Shown here in pieces: positions 4,951 through 6,820 of a DNA stretch of 6,820 bases. A model generated the notes under the pieces. The model was not told the DNA's origin and searched no databases. It saw only the letters and a list, made by a program, of their open reading frames with translations. The position numbers were made by a program, and so were the translations under genes. This stretch comes from CAYLZW01 sp964388085 (GTDB lineage: Bacteria > Myxococcota > UBA727 > CAYLZW01), in the NCBI GenBank assembly GCA_964388085.1, contig CAYLZW010000300.1:1-6820 (forward strand), read 5' to 3'. Each line of letters begins with the position of its first letter. Position 1 is the first letter of the stretch.

Positions 4951-6210
4951 ATGCGCGTACAGGCTGTCGGCCTCTCGGACGTCGGTAGGAAGCGGTCCCA
5001 CAACGAGGACTTCCTGCTCATTCGCTCGGATCTCGGCCTCTACATCGTCGCGGACGGCATGGGCGGGCACGCGGCGGGCGAGGTGGCCTCACGCCTCGCG
5101 GTCGACACCATCACGCAGTTCGTGCTCGGCCAGCGCCACGTGCTCGAGCGCTTCGACGACAGCCCGGCGGCGCGCGAGGCGCTGCTCACGCTCGTGCGCG
5201 AGAGCGTCGAGGCCGCCTCGCGCGAGGTCTATCGCGTGGCCACCTCGGAGGAGGGCCGCGCGGGCATGGGCACGACGCTGACGATGATGCTCGTGTGCGG
5301 CGACAAGGGCGTCATGGGCCACGTCGGCGACAGCCGCCTCTACCTCGTCCGGCAGGGCACGCTGCACCAGCTCTCCGAAGACCACAGCTACCTCGCGGAG
5401 CTCATCAAGCGCGGCCACCTGACCAAGGAGAAGGCCGAGCAGAGCCCCTACTCGAACGTCATCACGCGCGCGGTGGGCATCCAGGCGAGCGTGCAGGTCG
5501 ACACGCTGCTGTTCGACATCCTGCCCACGGACACCTACCTGCTCTGCTCGGACGGCCTCACGCGCTATATGCTCGACGACGACGAGCTCGCCCACTCGCT
5601 GACGGACGCAGAGCTCACGACGCTGCCGCAGCAGCTCGTCGACGTCGCCAACGAACGAGGCGGGCGCGACAACGTCACCGTGCTCATCGTGCGCGCCGAG
5701 CGGCAGGCGGGCAACGCCAGCGACGAGCACCGCTCCACCGAGGTGAACCTGCGCGTGGACACGCTGCGCTACATCTCGCTCTTTCGGCACCTGACCATGA
5801 AGGAGCTGCTCTCGGTGATGGAGATCTTGCGCGTCGAGAGCTGCGGCACCGGCGAGGTCATCATCCGCGAGGCCGAGGCCAGCGACAGCCTCTACGTCGT
5901 GCTCTCGGGCGAGCTCGAGGTGACGAAGAACGGCAGCCTGCTCGCCGAGCTGAAGCCGGGCACGCACTTCGGCGAGATGGCGCTCTTGAACCAGCGCCCG
6001 CGCTCGGCCACGGTGACGTCGAGGAAGCCCTCGCGCCTGCTGGTCATGGACCGCGCGGCCTTTGCGGAGCTGGTGCGGCGAGAGCCGACGCTCGGCGTGA
6101 AGTTCTTGTGGACCTTCGCGCAGGTGCTGAGCCTGCGGCTCGACGAGGCTACGCTCGGGCGCACGCCGGATCCGGAGACCCTCGAAGAGGTGCCCTTCAC
6201 GCGCGAGTAG
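4951..6210 (+). CDS. PP2C-family Ser/Thr phosphatase fused to a C-terminal cyclic nucleotide-binding domain
   Basis: The protein has 419 residues from ATG 4951. That start is preferred because the phosphatase fold begins at once (VQAVGLSDVGRKRSHNED); an in-frame TTG at 4930 would add seven residues. Neither start has a strong ribosome-binding site. Residues 1-248 are a complete bacterial PP2C (PPM/Stp-type) domain: RSHNED (Asp20), ADGMGGH (Asp35), GMGTTL, GHVGDSRLYL, the SYLAELIKRGHLT flap, NVITRAVG, LLCSDGL (Asp201) and GGRDNVT (Asp240). All metal-binding Asp residues are present, so it should be active with Mn/Mg. After a hydrophilic linker, residues 272-398 form a CNB domain with SGELEV, a phosphate-binding cassette HFGEMALLNQRPRSATV (Glu342 and Arg351 retained) and a C-terminal helix. 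It is likely cytosolic, reversing Hanks-type kinase phosphorylation on the FHA/PASTA signalling side. Control of the phosphatase by cAMP or a similar nucleotide is inferred from the fusion. Confidence 0.94.
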   Translation: MRVQAVGLSDVGRKRSHNEDFLLIRSDLGLYIVADGMGGHAAGEVASRLAVDTITQFVLGQRHVLERFDDSPAAREALLTLVRESVEAASREVYRVATSEEGRAGMGTTLTMMLVCGDKGVMGHVGDSRLYLVRQGTLHQLSEDHSYLAELIKRGHLTKEKAEQSPYSNVITRAVGIQASVQVDTLLFDILPTDTYLLCSDGLTRYMLDDDELAHSLTDAELTTLPQQLVDVANERGGRDNVTVLIVRAERQAGNASDEHRSTEVNLRVDTLRYISLFRHLTMKELLSVMEILRVESCGTGEVIIREAEASDSLYVVLSGELEVTKNGSLLAELKPGTHFGEMALLNQRPRSATVTSRKPSRLLVMDRAAFAELVRREPTLGVKFLWTFAQVLSLRLDEATLGRTPDPETLEEVPFTRE

Positions 6211-6820
6211 CGACGCCGGCGTCCGCCGCTGCTGGCACGCTGACGGGTCTGCCCTCGTCGTCGACGCGGCTGACGCGCGCGAGCTCGAGCGCGCCGCCCT
6301 GCTTGAGCGCCACGACCGCCTGGCGGATGAGCGACGTCGAGGCGCGCGCCGCTTGCACCGCCGACAGATGCCCCGTCAGGCGCGCGAGCTCGCGCGCCTC
6401 GAGCGGCGGACCGATGCGCACGCTGAGCTTGCCCGGCCGCGGCACGCTCGCGCCCTTCGGGAAGGCGTCGTGCGCGCCCTCCAGGTACAGCGGCAGCACA
6501 TCGACGCCGGTGCGCAGCGAGAGCCTGCCGACGAGCGGCTTGAACGCGCCGAGGGTGCCGTCCTCGCGGCGGGTGCCCTCGGGGAAGATCAGCACCACGT
6601 TGCCCTCGCTGACGGAGTCCACCGCTTGCTCGAAGGACTTGCCCGAGCCGGTCTCGCGATCGATGGGCCGCAGGTTGGTCAGGTGCTCGAAGAAGGCGAC
6701 CTTGAGCGGGTGGCCGGCGAAGAAATAGTCGCGCGCCGCGAGCGGGGTCAGCCCGGCGCCGTAGCGGCCGAGGGCGAACTTCACGAGGCCGGTGTCGAGG
6801 TGCGAGGTGTGGTTCGCGAC
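6197..6820 (-). CDS. 1-acyl-sn-glycerol-3-phosphate acyltransferase-like protein (PlsC family), 5'-partial
   Basis: This minus-strand frame is open from the window end (6820) to its TGA at 6199-6197, giving 207 codons; the start lies outside the window. The first visible residues are VANHTSHLD, holding the catalytic HX4D motif (His4, Asp9 in window numbering). LRPIDR follows in the position of motif II, then FPEGTR (79-84, about 6586-6569), the glycerophosphate-binding motif, then VLPLYLEG and GKLSVRIGPPL of the last conserved blocks. The protein would transfer an acyl chain to lysophosphatidate or a related lysolipid at the cytoplasmic membrane. The order and spacing of motifs are normal. 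The C-terminal 70 residues after RIGPPL are helical, Ala-rich and not diagnostic. In myxobacteria PlsC domains are sometimes the last module of larger fusions with AMP-binding or other lipid enzymes, so it cannot be decided here whether this is a stand-alone enzyme. It converges with the phosphatase gene, with a 14-bp overlap of the two 3' ends. Confidence 0.93.
   Translation of the reverse strand, partial: VANHTSHLDTGLVKFALGRYGAGLTPLAARDYFFAGHPLKVAFFEHLTNLRPIDRETGSGKSFEQAVDSVSEGNVVLIFPEGTRREDGTLGAFKPLVGRLSLRTGVDVLPLYLEGAHDAFPKGASVPRPGKLSVRIGPPLEARELARLTGHLSAVQAARASTSLIRQAVVALKQGGALELARVSRVDDEGRPVSVPAAADAGVATRA

Noticed and set aside
5295..6728. Plus-strand open frame of 477 codons running through the phosphatase end and the acyltransferase
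   Set aside because: Its composition is Arg/Ala/Pro-rich without motifs, and it overlaps two genes with complete catalytic signatures in other frames.

Overview
The window is GC-rich DNA in which third codon positions are nearly all G or C. GTG is used as a start at least twice. Two genes encode exported proteins with long Asp/Ala/Gly-rich linkers (repeated 'DAG' units), and one regulatory gene is a PP2C phosphatase fused to a cyclic-nucleotide-binding domain. Together these suggest a large-genome, predatory or soil type member of the Myxococcota, perhaps in the Sandaracinaceae/Polyangiales range. This is inference from style and gene content; no phylogenetic marker is present.

Layout: (1) Positions 1-2603 (+) hold a large secreted or surface protein whose N-terminus lies before the window. 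It has a (Gly-Glu)n tract, a DAG-rich linker, a thrombospondin type 3-like calcium loop, EGF-like modules and three fibrinogen-like 'YCD...GGGWT' domains. (2) Positions 2753-3265 (+) encode a small, unnamed multi-pass membrane protein with a clear ribosome-binding site. (3) The gap after it contains a long, well-paired hairpin (3339-3415) that no gene explains. (4) Positions 3466-4797 (+) encode a predicted lipoprotein that joins a c-type haem domain to a complete DBH/PHM-like copper monooxygenase. (5) A GC-rich hairpin and an imperfect direct repeat fill the gap to the next gene. (6) Positions 4951-6210 (+) encode the PP2C-cyclic nucleotide-binding fusion. (7) Positions 6197-6820 (-) hold the C-terminal part of a PlsC-type acyltransferase; its end overlaps the end of the phosphatase gene by 14 bp, tail to tail.

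The four plus-strand genes are separated by roughly 150-200 bp, so they are probably separate transcription units rather than one operon, and no shared pathway is evident. The two exported proteins (genes 1 and 4) share linker style, which fits an organism with many secreted surface and redox proteins. The most interesting elements are the haem-copper monooxygenase fusion, the three-fibrinogen-domain protein, the phosphatase with a built-in nucleotide sensor, and the intergenic hairpin. Nothing resembling a CRISPR array, phage, insertion sequence, tRNA or rRNA was seen.
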